A stretch of DNA of 64,000 nt from Tardiphaga sp. P9-11 (GCF_008329525.1 NZ_NPKQ01000002.1:1178001-1242000); one strand, 5' to 3'; numbered from the stretch's first letter, positions 18,540-27,695 are shown. Notes: generated by a model not told the origin, from the letters alone. Numbers and translations: made by a program.

Positions 18540-18893
18540 ATGCGGGGAATGATTCAAATAGCGCTACTGGCGGCGTTCACGATGATCGCTGCGTCAGCAC
18601 ATGCGATCGATCGCGGCCAGTTCAACGATGTTCCCGATGATATCCGCACCTGGTTCAAAAGCGTCATTAGCCCCAATGGCGTGCCGTGTTGCGATATGTC
18701 CGATGGACATCGCACCGAATATGACGTGCGCAATGGCGCCTATTGGGTGCCGATAGAAGGCGTATGGACAGAGGTGCCGACCCGCGCCGTGATCCGCGAT
18801 CGTGGCAACCCGGTCGGCGAAGCCGTGGTGTGGTATGTGCGCCACCGCGGCGAAATCATCATCAGTTGTTTCGTTCCCGCTGATGCGGTGTGA
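18540..18893 (+). CDS. Small secreted protein with Cys-Cys motif
   Basis: 117 residues from the ATG at 18540 (GTGAGG 7 bases upstream). The signal peptide ends near SAHAID. The mature part contains FKSVISPNGVPCCDMSDGHR, then YWVPIEGVWTEVP and VVWYVRHRGEIIISCFVP, so three cysteines are present. Proteins of this type are common in Bradyrhizobium relatives, but I know no function for them. It stands alone on the plus strand. Confidence 0.75.
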   Translation: MRGMIQIALLAAFTMIAASAHAIDRGQFNDVPDDIRTWFKSVISPNGVPCCDMSDGHRTEYDVRNGAYWVPIEGVWTEVPTRAVIRDRGNPVGEAVVWYVRHRGEIIISCFVPADAV

Positions 18894-19034
18894 TAGCGAT
18901 CACGAAACGGTGCCAGGGTGTGGCCTTGCAATCCACAGGCAATCGGGCGCTACTTGAGGCGATTCCAACGCGTTGCGCGTTAGATCGCGCTGACAGCGGC
19001 ACCGCGGGAACTGCAGGATAGAAGAGAGACCACC

Positions 19035-19280
19035 ATGACGGAAGTGACCTATGTGATCGTCGAGCATGATGGCGGCTGGGCCTATAAAGTGGGACCCGTC
19101 TTCTCCGAGCCGTATGCGACGCACGCACTCGCCACAGCGGCCGCCAAGCGCGCGGCGGCCGAGCAGAGGGTGCCCGGACGGACCGAGGTGATTTCCTACG
19201 AGGACGAGAGGGGCCAGTGGCACCAGGAGACGGCGTCAGGCAGCGATCGTCCGCAAACACGCATCGTGGACAAGCCCTGA
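19035..19280 (+). CDS. Small DUF2188-like hypothetical protein
   Basis: 81 residues, with AGAGAG about 6 bases before the ATG. The N-terminus TYVIVEHDGGWAYKVGPVFS followed by a helix AALATAAAKRAAAEQ-like region (HALATAAAKRAAAEQ) resembles the DUF2188 group of small proteins with a strand-strand-helix layout. No signal peptide. The role is unknown. It is separated by 141 bases from the upstream gene and by 184 from the downstream one. Confidence 0.65.
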   Translation: MTEVTYVIVEHDGGWAYKVGPVFSEPYATHALATAAAKRAAAEQRVPGRTEVISYEDERGQWHQETASGSDRPQTRIVDKP

Positions 19281-19464
19281 TCGCAATTGAACTCGAACCG
19301 CCCCTCAAAGAATGATGATGGCACGGCAGCGGCCAGGCGATCATGAGATGCCAGCGTCCATGTGGTGACGCCATGCCGGATGCGGCGCCACCTGCGCGAC
19401 CGTTCTATTCTGCACTGCGTTACCATGGTAGTTTGAGCGATCAGATCGCATTGGGAGAGCAGAC

Positions 19465-20070
19465 GTGACCGACGTCGCAGCGGAAGAACTCCGCACCATT
19501 TATCCAACTCCACATCCACGCGTGATCGCTAAGGCGCGGCCGACGCTCGACGTGCATTCGAGCAAGTTCATCTCGCTGTCGCCGTTCTGCGTGCTGGCCT
19601 CGTCGGGCCCTGACGGCACCGTCGACGCGTCACCGCGCGGCGGCGGCATCGGCTTCGTGCGGATCGTCTCTCCCACCGAGCTGCAGATGCCGGATCGTCC
19701 CGGCAATAACCGCATCGATACGTTCCAGAATCTGATGGCGGGCAGCGGCCATGTGCAGCTGATCTTCTTCGTGCCCGGTATCGACGACACCTTGCGTGTT
19801 AGCGGCGTCGCCAAATTGGTGAAGGACCCCGAACTGATGGCGACGATGGAAGAGTTCGGCAAACTTCCGCGCGCGGTGCTGAGCATCACCGTGACCGAAT
19901 CCTACTTCCATTGCGGCAAGGCACTGATGCGTTCGAAGCTGTGGTCGCCCGAGGCACAGGTGAAGCGCTCGGTGATGCCGAGCATCTCCGAAATGGTCCA
20001 CGATCAGACCAAGCTCGGTGAGCCGATGACGCAGGACCAGATCGACGTCGCTTATCGTCAGCAATTATAA
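19465..20070 (+). CDS. Pyridoxamine 5'-phosphate oxidase-family FMN protein
   Basis: 201 residues from a GTG at 19465, with GGGAG 8 bases upstream. It has the split-barrel flavin fold: FISLSPFCVLASSGPDGTVD, then SPRGGGIGFVRI, then PDRPGNNRIDTFQNLM, which matches the MSMEG_1061-type group of flavin-binding proteins. Members bind FMN (or F420 in actinobacteria) and probably reduce or oxidise small molecules, but the true substrate is unknown. The C-terminal extension (QVKRSVMPSISEMVHDQTKL) is typical. Monocistronic. Confidence 0.82.
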   Translation: MTDVAAEELRTIYPTPHPRVIAKARPTLDVHSSKFISLSPFCVLASSGPDGTVDASPRGGGIGFVRIVSPTELQMPDRPGNNRIDTFQNLMAGSGHVQLIFFVPGIDDTLRVSGVAKLVKDPELMATMEEFGKLPRAVLSITVTESYFHCGKALMRSKLWSPEAQVKRSVMPSISEMVHDQTKLGEPMTQDQIDVAYRQQL

Positions 20071-20184
20071 TGCTTCGGCCATCGCGTGATTGAAGGGGCC
20101 AAGGCCCCCGGGCCGCCTCGCACACAACCATTGTTGAATTTATCTCCTTAAGGTTGTATATCGACAACGCTTGGGGAGAGCGTT

Positions 20185-20775
20185 GTGCGTAGCGTTGCGT
20201 TGATCCAGTTGATGACGGTCGCGGGCCTCATCCTTGGCGGCTGCGTGCGTGATCCATTCGTCACGGAAAGAGGCGAAACGCGCTCGGGCGAATGGTGGAT
20301 CCCCCATCAGATCGACCGCGTCACCGACGCCGCATTGCCCAGCGCCTATGTCTTCGCCGAAGCCTCCAACAGCAATGTGGATTTCCCGCGGGTGTCGTCA
20401 ATGCAGCTGACCTGCATGAATGGCGCGCCGCTGATCCGCTTTGCCTTTGATTTCAAGATCGGCAGCAACCGCAACACCATCCTGGGTTATCGCTTCGATG
20501 GAAAGCCAGGGCACGATAACGTCGGCTCGCGGATCGTGCGGGGAAACCAGATCATCGTCATTGAAGACCGGGCCGAGATCGCAAGTTTCGTCCGCGAGCT
20601 TGCTGGCGCGACGACGCTCTATGTGCGGATCAGGTCGATCAACGGCGGCCGAACGGCAGTAGAATATCCGCTGGATGGATCAGCTGCGGCGATCCGGGCG
20701 GCATTCGCCAAATGCGATGTGCCGCAACCGCCCCTGCCGGAACAGGGGCGGACGACGTTACTCGGCGTCTATTGA
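20185..20775 (+). CDS. Putative lipoprotein
   Basis: 196 residues from a GTG at 20185 with GGGGAG 6 bases before. The N-terminal signal ends in a lipobox LGGC (Cys at about residue 20), so the protein is probably lipid-anchored. The rest contains YVFAEASNSNVDFPRVSSMQ, RFAFDFKIGSNRNTILGYRF and PLDGSAAAIRAAFAKC; it may form a beta-rich domain. I do not recognise a family. It converges with the bacterioferritin gene, with 21 bases between stops. Confidence 0.7.
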   Translation: MRSVALIQLMTVAGLILGGCVRDPFVTERGETRSGEWWIPHQIDRVTDAALPSAYVFAEASNSNVDFPRVSSMQLTCMNGAPLIRFAFDFKIGSNRNTILGYRFDGKPGHDNVGSRIVRGNQIIVIEDRAEIASFVRELAGATTLYVRIRSINGGRTAVEYPLDGSAAAIRAAFAKCDVPQPPLPEQGRTTLLGVY

Positions 20776-20796
20776 TGCCGCCGTAGAAGTTCGGGC

Positions 20797-21282
20797 TTAG
20801 AACTCGCTCTCAAGGCCACCCATATGCTTCTGGGTGTAGAGATCGATGCCGATCCGCTCGATCAGATCGAGCTGGGTTTCGAGGAAGTCGATGTGACCCT
20901 CCTCGTCCTTCATCAGCTGCTCGAACAGGTCGCGCGAAACGTAATCCTTGACGCCGTGGCAATAGGTGGCGGCCTCCTCATAGAGCGTGCGGGCGCCGAT
21001 TTCGGCGGCCAGATCGCACTCGATGATTTCCTTGACCGTCTGGCCGATGCGCAACGGATCGAGCACCTGCATGTTCGGAAAGCCGTCGAGGAACAGGATG
21101 CGGTCGGTAAAACGATCCGCGTGGTTCATTTCTTCGATCGACTCCTTGCGCCACATCTTGGCCATGTCGATCAGACCCCAGTGGTTCAGAAGCCGGAAAT
21201 GCAGCCAGTATTGGCTGATCGCAGTCAGTTCGCTGCGCAGGCCCTTGTTGAGGAATTCAATGACCTTGGGATCGCCCTTCAT
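20797..21282 (-). CDS. bfr: Bacterioferritin
   Basis: 161 residues, standard length. Bacterioferritin forms a 24-subunit haem-containing shell that oxidises ferrous iron and stores it. The dinuclear-iron ligands of the ferroxidase centre are in place: E18 (LRSELTAIS), E51 and H54 (EEMNHAD), with later glutamates in [13 protein letters not shown]. The haem-ligand M52 is present. An Irr-type palindrome lies 48 bases upstream, and the gene for its ferredoxin partner Bfd is next upstream on the same strand. Confidence 0.95.
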   Translation of the reverse strand: MKGDPKVIEFLNKGLRSELTAISQYWLHFRLLNHWGLIDMAKMWRKESIEEMNHADRFTDRILFLDGFPNMQVLDPLRIGQTVKEIIECDLAAEIGARTLYEEAATYCHGVKDYVSRDLFEQLMKDEEGHIDFLETQLDLIERIGIDLYTQKHMGGLESEF

Positions 21283-21328
21283 GATGTTCTCCTGGGTACA
21301 GAACCTGCGCGAAACAGGCCCTCATCTA

Positions 21329-21347
21329 ATTTAGAATCTTTCTAAAT
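21329..21347. promoter_or_regulatory. Irr-type iron control element before bfr
   Basis: A perfect palindrome ATTTAGAA-TCT-TTCTAAAT at 21329-21347. It matches the ICE motif bound by Irr in Rhizobiales (TTTAGAA-N3-TTCTAAA). Its position between bfd and bfr, 47 bases before bfr, fits repression of iron storage under iron limitation. Confidence 0.75.
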
Positions 21348-21431
21348 CAGAATATGTGCCAGAACAACCCCTCTTTAGCCAATTCGGCGAGGAGCGCGGG
21401 AAATCATGTAAGAATTTGATTTGATGGGCGT

Positions 21432-21719
21432 TTATGCTGCCGCATCGACGGCGGCAAAAGCAGCCAGCTCGATATGCGCGTGGGTTTCCACGTGAGAATG
21501 CCCATGCGCCGCCGTATGCGGGCAGCCGGAACAGCAGGACTTGGCGCACGCACCCAGCGCTTCGTCCATGATCTTCTTGATCGTCCGTACGCACCGGCCG
21601 CACTGAGCACTGCAACCGAGACACCCATAGACCTGCCCCGGCGTGCGCGGCGGGCACTCTCCAGCAACGGCATTACGGATATCGTGGTCAGAAAAGACGT
21701 TGCAGGAACAAACAATCAT
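21432..21719 (-). CDS. bfd: Bacterioferritin-associated ferredoxin
   Basis: 95 residues. Bfd is a small [2Fe-2S] protein that reduces the bacterioferritin core so that iron can be released. The four cluster cysteines are C4 and C6 (VCSC) and C40 and C43 (QCGRC). Three extra cysteines (C22, C33, C36) and a His-rich C-terminal tail with CAKSCCSGC and HGHSHVETHAH are additions relative to the short enterobacterial Bfd. The tail could bind metals. It is followed at 150 bases by bfr on the same strand. Confidence 0.88.
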   Translation of the reverse strand: MIVCSCNVFSDHDIRNAVAGECPPRTPGQVYGCLGCSAQCGRCVRTIKKIMDEALGACAKSCCSGCPHTAAHGHSHVETHAHIELAAFAAVDAAA

Positions 21720-22086
21720 GAGATGAAGGCGAGCTCGCAGGTCAGGACCACTCTTGGATATGTAAGAGGGCCGCCCGATGCAAAAGGAAAACGCCGACTT
21801 TGAAGCTATTCCAAACTACTGATCGCACGAAAGAAATTGGAATGAATCTAAATAGTCCCGACCCACAGTGATCTAAAGGGGGCGGCCAGATTGGCGCCCT
21901 ACCCCGCAACCGGCAGACTGCACAACAGCTTCGATAGGGTTGAGAGCGCACATCGAGAATAGCTTTCAATATCAAGATGTAACCCGAATGGCGCGGTCCC
22001 GTTCATTGATCATTCAAGTGAAGTATGAAACTTTTCGCGTCAGGTAGCGCGATTTGTGAGCGAAGCCGATTGAGAAGGGGAATGCC
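21720..22086. other. 367-base intergenic region upstream of bfd
   Basis: Divergent promoter region between bfd and a small secreted-protein gene. It holds a degenerate Irr-like box at 21835-21853. No convincing gene is seen; short open frames here lack ribosome binding sites. Confidence 0.5.
21835..21853. promoter_or_regulatory. Degenerate Irr-like box upstream of bfd
   Basis: AATTGGAATGAATCTAAAT at 21835-21853 matches 13 of the 16 fixed positions of the perfect box before bfr (ATTTAGAA-N3-TTCTAAAT). It lies 116 bases before the bfd start, so it may give bfd iron control of its own. Confidence 0.4.
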
Positions 22087-22413
22087 ATGAAGAAAACTCT
22101 GATGGCCATTGCCGCGGTTGTCACCCTAGCCGTGTCCGCCATGGCTCCGACGTCGGCAAGCGCGCAGCACTGGCGTGGACACGGCGACGGTGGCGCGGTG
22201 GCTGCAGGTCTGATTGGCGGCGCTCTGCTTGGCGGCGCGATCGCTGCCGGTTCAGGATACTATGGTCCCGGCTATTACGGTCCCGGCTACGGCTATTACG
22301 GCCGTCCTGCCTATGTGGCCGGCCCAGGTTACTACGGCAACTGTTTCTGGCAGCGTCAACGCTTCTGGGACGGCTATGGCTGGCGCATCCGCCGTGTCCG
22401 TGTTTGCGGCTAA
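22087..22413 (+). CDS. Small secreted Gly/Tyr-rich protein
   Basis: 108 residues with a signal peptide (cleavage after SASAQ, about residue 27). The mature part has a glycine-zipper-like AAGLIGGALLGGAIAAGSG, then a repeat of YYGPGYYGPGYGYYGRP, then a C-terminal block FWQRQRFWDGYGWRIRRVRVCG with two cysteines (CFWQRQ and VCG). The glycine zipper suggests membrane or envelope association. A related gene follows at 22653; together they look like a duplicated secreted family with unknown role. Confidence 0.72.
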   Translation: MKKTLMAIAAVVTLAVSAMAPTSASAQHWRGHGDGGAVAAGLIGGALLGGAIAAGSGYYGPGYYGPGYGYYGRPAYVAGPGYYGNCFWQRQRFWDGYGWRIRRVRVCG

Positions 22414-22652
22414 GATCGCGTAGTCTCCGAGATCGCTATGATCTCCTGTCACGCACCGGAAAGCTACGACATTTCCAGTGCGTGATGCTTGCAATGGCCC
22501 GAAAAAACCGCTTTTTCGGATCACTGACTGGCTAACGTTTACATCGAATTGACGGTTGGGCGCTTTTCTAAGTGAGACCGCCGATTCGAATCGCAGCGTG
22601 AGTAGACCTTTAACCGCGCGTCGCTTGCGGCGCCCTTCTGGAGAGACTTGAG

Positions 22653-22949
22653 ATGAAGAAGACGATTTCCGCCTTGCTCGCCGCCGCGACGGTTGCCGGT
22701 TCGCTGGTCGCTGTTGCGCCTGCCGCAAAGGCCGACGGAGGCCGTATCGCCGCCGGCGTTGCCGGTGGCCTGATCGGTGGCGCTCTCCTCGGTGGCGCCA
22801 TTGCTGCCAGCCGCCCGGCTCCGGCCTACGGCTACGGCTACGCCCCCGCTCCGGTGTATGTCGAACCGGCTTGCCGCGTTGTCCGTCAGCGCGTGTGGGA
22901 CGAATATCGTGGCATCTGGCGTTCGCGCCCGGTCGAGGTCTGTGATTGA
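22653..22949 (+). CDS. Small secreted glycine-zipper protein, paralog
   Basis: 98 residues, with GAGAGAC before the ATG. It has a signal peptide (cleavage near AAKADG), the same GGLIGGALLGGAIAA glycine zipper as the protein at 22087, a Tyr/Pro linker and a C-terminal CRVVRQRVWDEYRGIWRSRP block ending in VCD. The shared order signal peptide, zipper, Tyr-rich linker and Cys-(x)n-Cys block shows common ancestry. It is closed by a strong terminator. Function unknown. Confidence 0.72.
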   Translation: MKKTISALLAAATVAGSLVAVAPAAKADGGRIAAGVAGGLIGGALLGGAIAASRPAPAYGYGYAPAPVYVEPACRVVRQRVWDEYRGIWRSRPVEVCD

Positions 22950-22991
22950 TCTGACCTGACGACAGCGCATTCGCGCGCACGATCCAAATTC

Positions 22992-23021
22992 AAAACCCGG
23001 CCGTTTACGCGGCCGGGTTTT
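22992..23021. terminator. Bidirectional intrinsic terminator
   Basis: ACCCGGCCG (22995-23003) pairs with CGGCCGGGT (23010-23018), with AAAA before and TTTTT after. It serves the paralog at 22653 and the convergent lytic transglycosylase gene. Confidence 0.88.
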
Positions 23022-23045
23022 TCGTTCCAGGTTCAAAAGTGCTGA

Positions 23046-24293
23046 CTATCTCGCGTTCATCGCGCGCAACACCGTTTCGCTGGGCCAGCAATCGACCTTG
23101 AGGCCCGCTGACTTCTGATAGGAGCCGAGCGCGGCGCGCGTCTTCATGCCGGCCTTGCCGTCCATCTTGTCGGCATAGAGACCAAGCCTCGTCAGGTGCC
23201 GCTGCATGGCCTCGACATCGGTACTGCGCAACTGGTTCGATGCTGACCACGGCGTCGCAAAGGGCTGCGCGTTGGCCATCCGGTCGCTGAGATGGCCGAC
23301 GAACAGAACGTAGAGATCGGAGAAATTATATTCCTTGATGACGAAATAGTTCTTCGTCGTCAGGAAGGCCGGCCCATAGATGCCCTCCGGCTGCAGCAGC
23401 GATGCCGGCTGCGCCTGCTCCGCCGCGCTGAGCTTCTCGCCACGGACCGGAATGAAGCCCGCGCGAATCCAGTCACCGATCGGCTTTGTCACTTCAGGCA
23501 CACCCATGCTGCAGTCGGCATTGGCGGGCGCACGCACCTCATAGGCCCAGCGCAGACCGCGCTGCCAACCCTTGTTGGCGAGCTGCTGCGCTGCGGATGC
23601 CAGCGCATCCGGCACCGACTTCCAGATATCGACACGGCCATCGCCGTCGAAATCGACGCCGTGCTTGCCGAGCTCTGACGGCAGGAACTGCGTGAGCCCG
23701 GTCGCGCCGCCCCAAGACACGCGCAGATCCTTGCGCGTGACGTCGCCATTTTCGATCAGCTTCAGCGCTGCAATGAACTCACCGCGATACTGGTCCTTGC
23801 GCCGGCCGACATAAGCCTGCGTCGCCAGCACGCGAATGCCATCATAGGGCAGCGCATAACGACCGTAATCGGTCTCGCGTCCCCAGATCGCCAGGATGAT
23901 CGTGCCAGGCACGCCAAAGCGTTGCTCGATGGCGGTGAGTGTCGCGCGGTGCTTCTGCAGCAGCCGCTGCCCCTCGCCGGCCAGCCGGATGATGCTGGCT
24001 TCCTTCACATAGTCGGCAGGCACCTGCACGAATTCGGCCTGCGACGGCGCACCGGTGGCGGGACGGCCGGGCAGAATGAGATCCGGAAGCTTGTAGTCCG
24101 GCTCCAGCCCGCGCGTGACCTCATCAAAGGTCTTGCGCGAGACGCCAGCCTGTTGGGTTTCCGGCCAGAGCGAGGCAATGAAGGTGGTGAAGCCGGCGTC
24201 GGGCCCAGCGAGGGACGAAACCGGTACAATCATCAGGCACAGGACGACGACGATTGAAATCGATCGCAGTGTCGTCCCCGTGCCCAGTTTCAC
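23046..24293 (-). CDS. MltB-type lytic murein transglycosylase with PG-binding domain
   Basis: About 415 residues from a GTG at 24293, placed 2 bases after the stop of the upstream gene; the frame is open further but then only reads through that gene. The N-terminal signal-like helix (SISIVVVLCLMIVPVSSLAG) marks export. The MltB-like domain (about 30-310) carries the catalytic Glu in IWGRETDYGR, then GGATGLTQFLPSE and DFDGDGRVDIWKSVPDALAS. A C-terminal peptidoglycan-binding domain (about 340-413: EAMQRHLTRLGLYADKMDG, then TRAALGSYQKSAGL) follows. It cleaves peptidoglycan glycan strands. It is coupled to the membrane-protein gene upstream. Confidence 0.9.
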   Translation of the reverse strand: MKLGTGTTLRSISIVVVLCLMIVPVSSLAGPDAGFTTFIASLWPETQQAGVSRKTFDEVTRGLEPDYKLPDLILPGRPATGAPSQAEFVQVPADYVKEASIIRLAGEGQRLLQKHRATLTAIEQRFGVPGTIILAIWGRETDYGRYALPYDGIRVLATQAYVGRRKDQYRGEFIAALKLIENGDVTRKDLRVSWGGATGLTQFLPSELGKHGVDFDGDGRVDIWKSVPDALASAAQQLANKGWQRGLRWAYEVRAPANADCSMGVPEVTKPIGDWIRAGFIPVRGEKLSAAEQAQPASLLQPEGIYGPAFLTTKNYFVIKEYNFSDLYVLFVGHLSDRMANAQPFATPWSASNQLRSTDVEAMQRHLTRLGLYADKMDGKAGMKTRAALGSYQKSAGLKVDCWPSETVLRAMNAR

Positions 24294-24295
24294 CG

Positions 24296-24922
24296 TCAAT
24301 GCGCGTGGCCTCCGTGGCCGTACTTGCCGTGACCGTTCTCTGGCGGATGCGGAGCAACGCCGTTCGAGAGCTTGTCGACATAAGCAATGCCGACAGCCGA
24401 GAGAATGAACACGATGTGGATGATGGTCTGCCACATCACGCCGGTCTCGGTGTAGTTCGTCGTGCGTGCGCTGGTGCTGCCGAGATTGCCGGCCTCGATG
24501 AAGGTGCGCAGCAGATGGATCGAGGAGATGCCGATGATCGCCATCGCCAGCTTGATCTTCAACACACTCGCATTGACGTGGCTGAGCCATTCCGGCTCAT
24601 CCGGATGACCGTTCAGATTGAGCCGCGACACAAAGGTCTCATAACCGCCGACGATCACCATCACCAGCAGGTTGGAGATCATCACCACGTCGATCAGGCC
24701 CAGTACGACCAGCATAATCTGCTGCTCGCTGAAATCGAACGAGTGCGCGATGAGATGCCAGAGTTCTTTCAGGAACAGCACAACATAGACGCACTGCGCC
24801 ACGATCAGGCCGATATAGAGCGGTAGCTGCAGCCACCGCGAGCCAAAGATCAGCGCCGGAATCGGTCGCATCGCCCCGCCTTTTCCTCGGGGTGGCAATG
24901 GCGTTTCGGGCGTCATGGACAT
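24296..24922 (-). CDS. UPF0114 (YqhA-like) inner-membrane protein
   Basis: 208 residues from 24922; the ATG at 24871 (MRPIPALIFGSRWLQLPLY) is a reasonable alternative. The core matches the YqhA/TIGR00645 family: SRWLQLPLYIGLIVAQCVYV, VVLGLIDVVMISNLLVMVIV, ETFVSRLNLNGHPDEPEWLS and a third helix near the C-terminus. There are about four membrane helices and a His/Gly-rich tail (HGKYGHGGHAH), which could bind metal. The role of the family is unknown. It is coupled to the transglycosylase gene downstream. Confidence 0.85.
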   Translation of the reverse strand: MSMTPETPLPPRGKGGAMRPIPALIFGSRWLQLPLYIGLIVAQCVYVVLFLKELWHLIAHSFDFSEQQIMLVVLGLIDVVMISNLLVMVIVGGYETFVSRLNLNGHPDEPEWLSHVNASVLKIKLAMAIIGISSIHLLRTFIEAGNLGSTSARTTNYTETGVMWQTIIHIVFILSAVGIAYVDKLSNGVAPHPPENGHGKYGHGGHAH

Positions 24923-25030
24923 GGGGAGGCTCGCTTTGGGTCGAATCGGAATGCGGTGAAAGCGCCGATCTTATAGCGGCGCGTTCGGGACGGGATGATG
25001 TCGTGCATGCGCGGCAACTGGCCGCATCAG

Positions 25031-25801
25031 CTATTTGACAGCGACGATGAATATCCGCGGAAACTTCAGCAGAACCTTGCCATCCGCCTGCGGCAGATAG
25101 CTAGCGGCGATACGGGCGGTGTATTCAGCGATGTAGGCCTTGCGCTCCGGCGGTTCCAGCGGATCAACGAACGGGCGCAAGCCGGTGCCCTTCACCCATT
25201 CCACGATCGCGGCGGCATCGGCCAACGCATGATTGTAGACGGTGTGCCAGATCTCGACGCGGGAACACAGCGGCTGCAGCGCATCGTAATAGGCCCCGGG
25301 TTTCGGCAAAGAGTCACGCAGCTCCACAGCCTTCGAGAGCTGCGCGCGCCACGGCTCGAGATAGGCAACTTCGCGCATCAGGATGTGCGAGGGCTCGTCG
25401 AGATTGTCCGGCATTTGCACAGCCAGCACGCCGCCTTCAGGCAATGCAGTAACCAGACGCTTCAGCTGCTTGATGTGATCCGGCACCCACTGAAACACGG
25501 CATTGGCAAACAAGACATCGGAGCCGGTCGGCGCCACCCAATGGGCAATATTGGCTTCGATGAACGTCTGCGCGGGCAGTCGTTCCCGCGCCTGCCGCAA
25601 CATATCAGCCGACGTATCGACACCGATGACAGACGCGTCGGGCCATCGATTGACCAGAAGCTCCGTCGAGTTGCCGGGGCCGCAGCCGATGTCGACGACC
25701 TTGCGGGCATCGACGAGCGGAATCTGCGCGAGCAGATCCCGTGCCGGCCTGGTTCGCTCGTCCTCGAACTTCAGATACTGCTGCGCGCTCCAGTCGGCCA
25801 T
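25031..25801 (-). CDS. tam: Trans-aconitate 2-methyltransferase
   Basis: 256 residues, the usual length. Tam transfers a methyl group from SAM to trans-aconitate, a harmful by-product of the citric-acid cycle. The Rossmann SAM-binding motif [15 protein letters not shown], the acidic [10 protein letters not shown] and [11 protein letters not shown] are in the expected order, and the N-terminus [19 protein letters not shown] is characteristic of Tam rather than other methyltransferases. It follows ettA on the same strand after 13 bases. Confidence 0.93.
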   Translation of the reverse strand: MADWSAQQYLKFEDERTRPARDLLAQIPLVDARKVVDIGCGPGNSTELLVNRWPDASVIGVDTSADMLRQARERLPAQTFIEANIAHWVAPTGSDVLFANAVFQWVPDHIKQLKRLVTALPEGGVLAVQMPDNLDEPSHILMREVAYLEPWRAQLSKAVELRDSLPKPGAYYDALQPLCSRVEIWHTVYNHALADAAAIVEWVKGTGLRPFVDPLEPPERKAYIAEYTARIAASYLPQADGKVLLKFPRIFIVAVK

Positions 25802-25814
25802 TTTGAAATTCCCC

Positions 25815-27464
25815 TCAGCGCGTCAGTTTTTTGTATTTCACGCGGTGCGGGATGATCGAGTCCTGCCCGAGACGACGCATCTTGTCCTTCTCGTAGTCCT
25901 GGAAGTTGCCTTCAAACCATTCGACGTGGCTGTCGCCTTCGAAAGCGAGCATATGGGTCGCGATACGGTCGAGGAACCAGCGGTCATGGCTGATGATCAC
26001 TGCGCAACCGGCGAAGTCTTCCAACGCCTCTTCCAGGGCACGTAGCGTGTCGACATCGAGGTCGTTGGTCGGTTCGTCGAGCAGCAGGACGTTGGCGCCG
26101 GACTTCAGCATCTTGGCGAGATGCACGCGGTTGCGTTCACCGCCGGACAATGCGCCGACCTTCTTCTGCTGGTCGCCGCCCTTGAAATTGAACGACGAGC
26201 AGTAGCCGCGCGAATTAACTTCCTTCTTGCCGAGCAGGATCAGTTCGTTATTGCCCGAGATTTCCTCCCACACGGTCTTCTTGCCGTCGAGCGCATCGCG
26301 CGACTGATCGACATAACCGAGATGAACGGTTTCACCGACGGTGATCGTGCCGCTATCGGGCTTCTCCTGGCCGGTGATCATCTTGAAGAGCGTCGTCTTG
26401 CCCGCGCCGTTGGCGCCGATGACGCCGACGATACCGCCGGGCGGCAGCTTGAAGGTCAGATCGTCGATCAACACGCGATCACCATAGGCCTTGGTGAGAC
26501 CTTCGAAGTCGACGACGTTGTCGCCGAGGCGCTCAGCCACCGGAATGGTGATCTGCGCACCCTGGGTCTGCTTCTCGCTGGCCTTCTTGAGCAGCTCGTC
26601 ATAGCGCTGGTAGCGCGCCTTCGACTTGGCCTGACGTGCCTTGGGCGACGAGGCGATCCACTCCTGCTCGCGTTCCAGCGTCTTCTGATGGGCTGCGTCC
26701 TCCCGGCCTTCCTGCGCCAGACGCTTCTGCTTCTGCACCAGCCAGGACGAATAGTTGCCCTCATAGGGAATGCCGCGACCGCGATCGAGTTCGAGAATCC
26801 ACGACGTTACGTTGTCGAGGAAGTAGCGGTCATGGGTCACGATCAGGATCGCGCCCGGATAGTTGCGCAGATGGCCTTCGAGCCACGACACGGATTCGGC
26901 GTCGAGATGGTTGGTCGGTTCGTCGAGCAGCAGCAGTTCGGGTGCATCGAGCAGCAGCTTGCAGAGTGCAACACGGCGGCGCTCGCCACCGGAGAGCTTG
27001 GTGACGTCGGCATCGTCAGGCGGACAACGCAGCGCGTCCATCGCCTGATCGACCTTGCTGTCGAGATCCCAGAGGCCTTGCGCCTCGATCTCGTCCTGCA
27101 GCTTGGTCATCTCGTCGGCGGTCTCTTCCGAGTAGTTCATCGCCAGCTCATTGTAGCGATCGAGGATCGCCTTCTGCTTGGCAACGCCGAGCATGACGTT
27201 CTCGCGGACATTCAACGACGCATCGAGCTGCGGTTCCTGTTCGAGATAGCCAACGCGCGCACCCTGCGCGACCCAGGCCTCGCCAGTGTATTCCTTGTCG
27301 AGCCCCGCCATGATCTTGAGTAGCGTCGACTTACCGGCGCCGTTGACACCGAGCACGCCGATCTTGGCGTCCGGGTAGAACGACAAATGGACGTTATCCA
27401 GCACCTTGCGGGTCGGATAGGCCTTGGTCAGACCCTGCATGAAGTAGACGAATTGGCGAGCCAT
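25815..27464 (-). CDS. ettA: Energy-dependent translational throttle protein EttA (ABC-F)
   Basis: 549 residues from the ATG at 27464 (AAGGATC upstream). An ABC-F protein with two ATPase domains joined by the arm and linker regions: Walker [13 protein letters not shown] and [12 protein letters not shown], signatures [11 protein letters not shown] and [11 protein letters not shown], and Walker [14 protein letters not shown] and [11 protein letters not shown]. The N-terminus [20 protein letters not shown] is characteristic of EttA. It binds the ribosomal E site and links the first steps of elongation to the ATP/ADP level. tam follows 13 bases downstream. Confidence 0.95.
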   Translation of the reverse strand: MARQFVYFMQGLTKAYPTRKVLDNVHLSFYPDAKIGVLGVNGAGKSTLLKIMAGLDKEYTGEAWVAQGARVGYLEQEPQLDASLNVRENVMLGVAKQKAILDRYNELAMNYSEETADEMTKLQDEIEAQGLWDLDSKVDQAMDALRCPPDDADVTKLSGGERRRVALCKLLLDAPELLLLDEPTNHLDAESVSWLEGHLRNYPGAILIVTHDRYFLDNVTSWILELDRGRGIPYEGNYSSWLVQKQKRLAQEGREDAAHQKTLEREQEWIASSPKARQAKSKARYQRYDELLKKASEKQTQGAQITIPVAERLGDNVVDFEGLTKAYGDRVLIDDLTFKLPPGGIVGVIGANGAGKTTLFKMITGQEKPDSGTITVGETVHLGYVDQSRDALDGKKTVWEEISGNNELILLGKKEVNSRGYCSSFNFKGGDQQKKVGALSGGERNRVHLAKMLKSGANVLLLDEPTNDLDVDTLRALEEALEDFAGCAVIISHDRWFLDRIATHMLAFEGDSHVEWFEGNFQDYEKDKMRRLGQDSIIPHRVKYKKLTR

Positions 27465-27695
27465 CGTGATCCTTGAAAACCGTCGCGGGCGTGAAAAATG
27501 GGTTGTCGCTGATGTAGCGGCGTGGCCCCGAAAGGGCAACCGGGGGTCTTAAGGATTTGGTAACTCTGCACTTCTCCAATGCAGCCATTGTGACAATTAA
27601 AACCGCTTTTTAACGACTTCCGCCAAGAGTGCTGGCAGGGCGATCAATCATGCCCCTCGCGACTGAAGTCGCGGGCAGACAGGCGGAGCCTCGTC

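Noticed and set aside
20095-20108. GGGGCC-AA-GGCCCC hairpin as a terminator
   Set aside because: The 2-base loop and absence of a T-run make an intrinsic terminator unlikely.
22008-22022. FNR/FixK-like TTGATCATTCAAGTG box
   Set aside because: The right half-site does not match ATCAA, and no anaerobic gene follows.
26121-27323. Long open frame (about 400 residues) on the plus strand inside ettA
   Set aside because: It lies wholly opposite to ettA, a clear ABC-F gene, has no ribosome binding site and reads like a high-GC antisense shadow.
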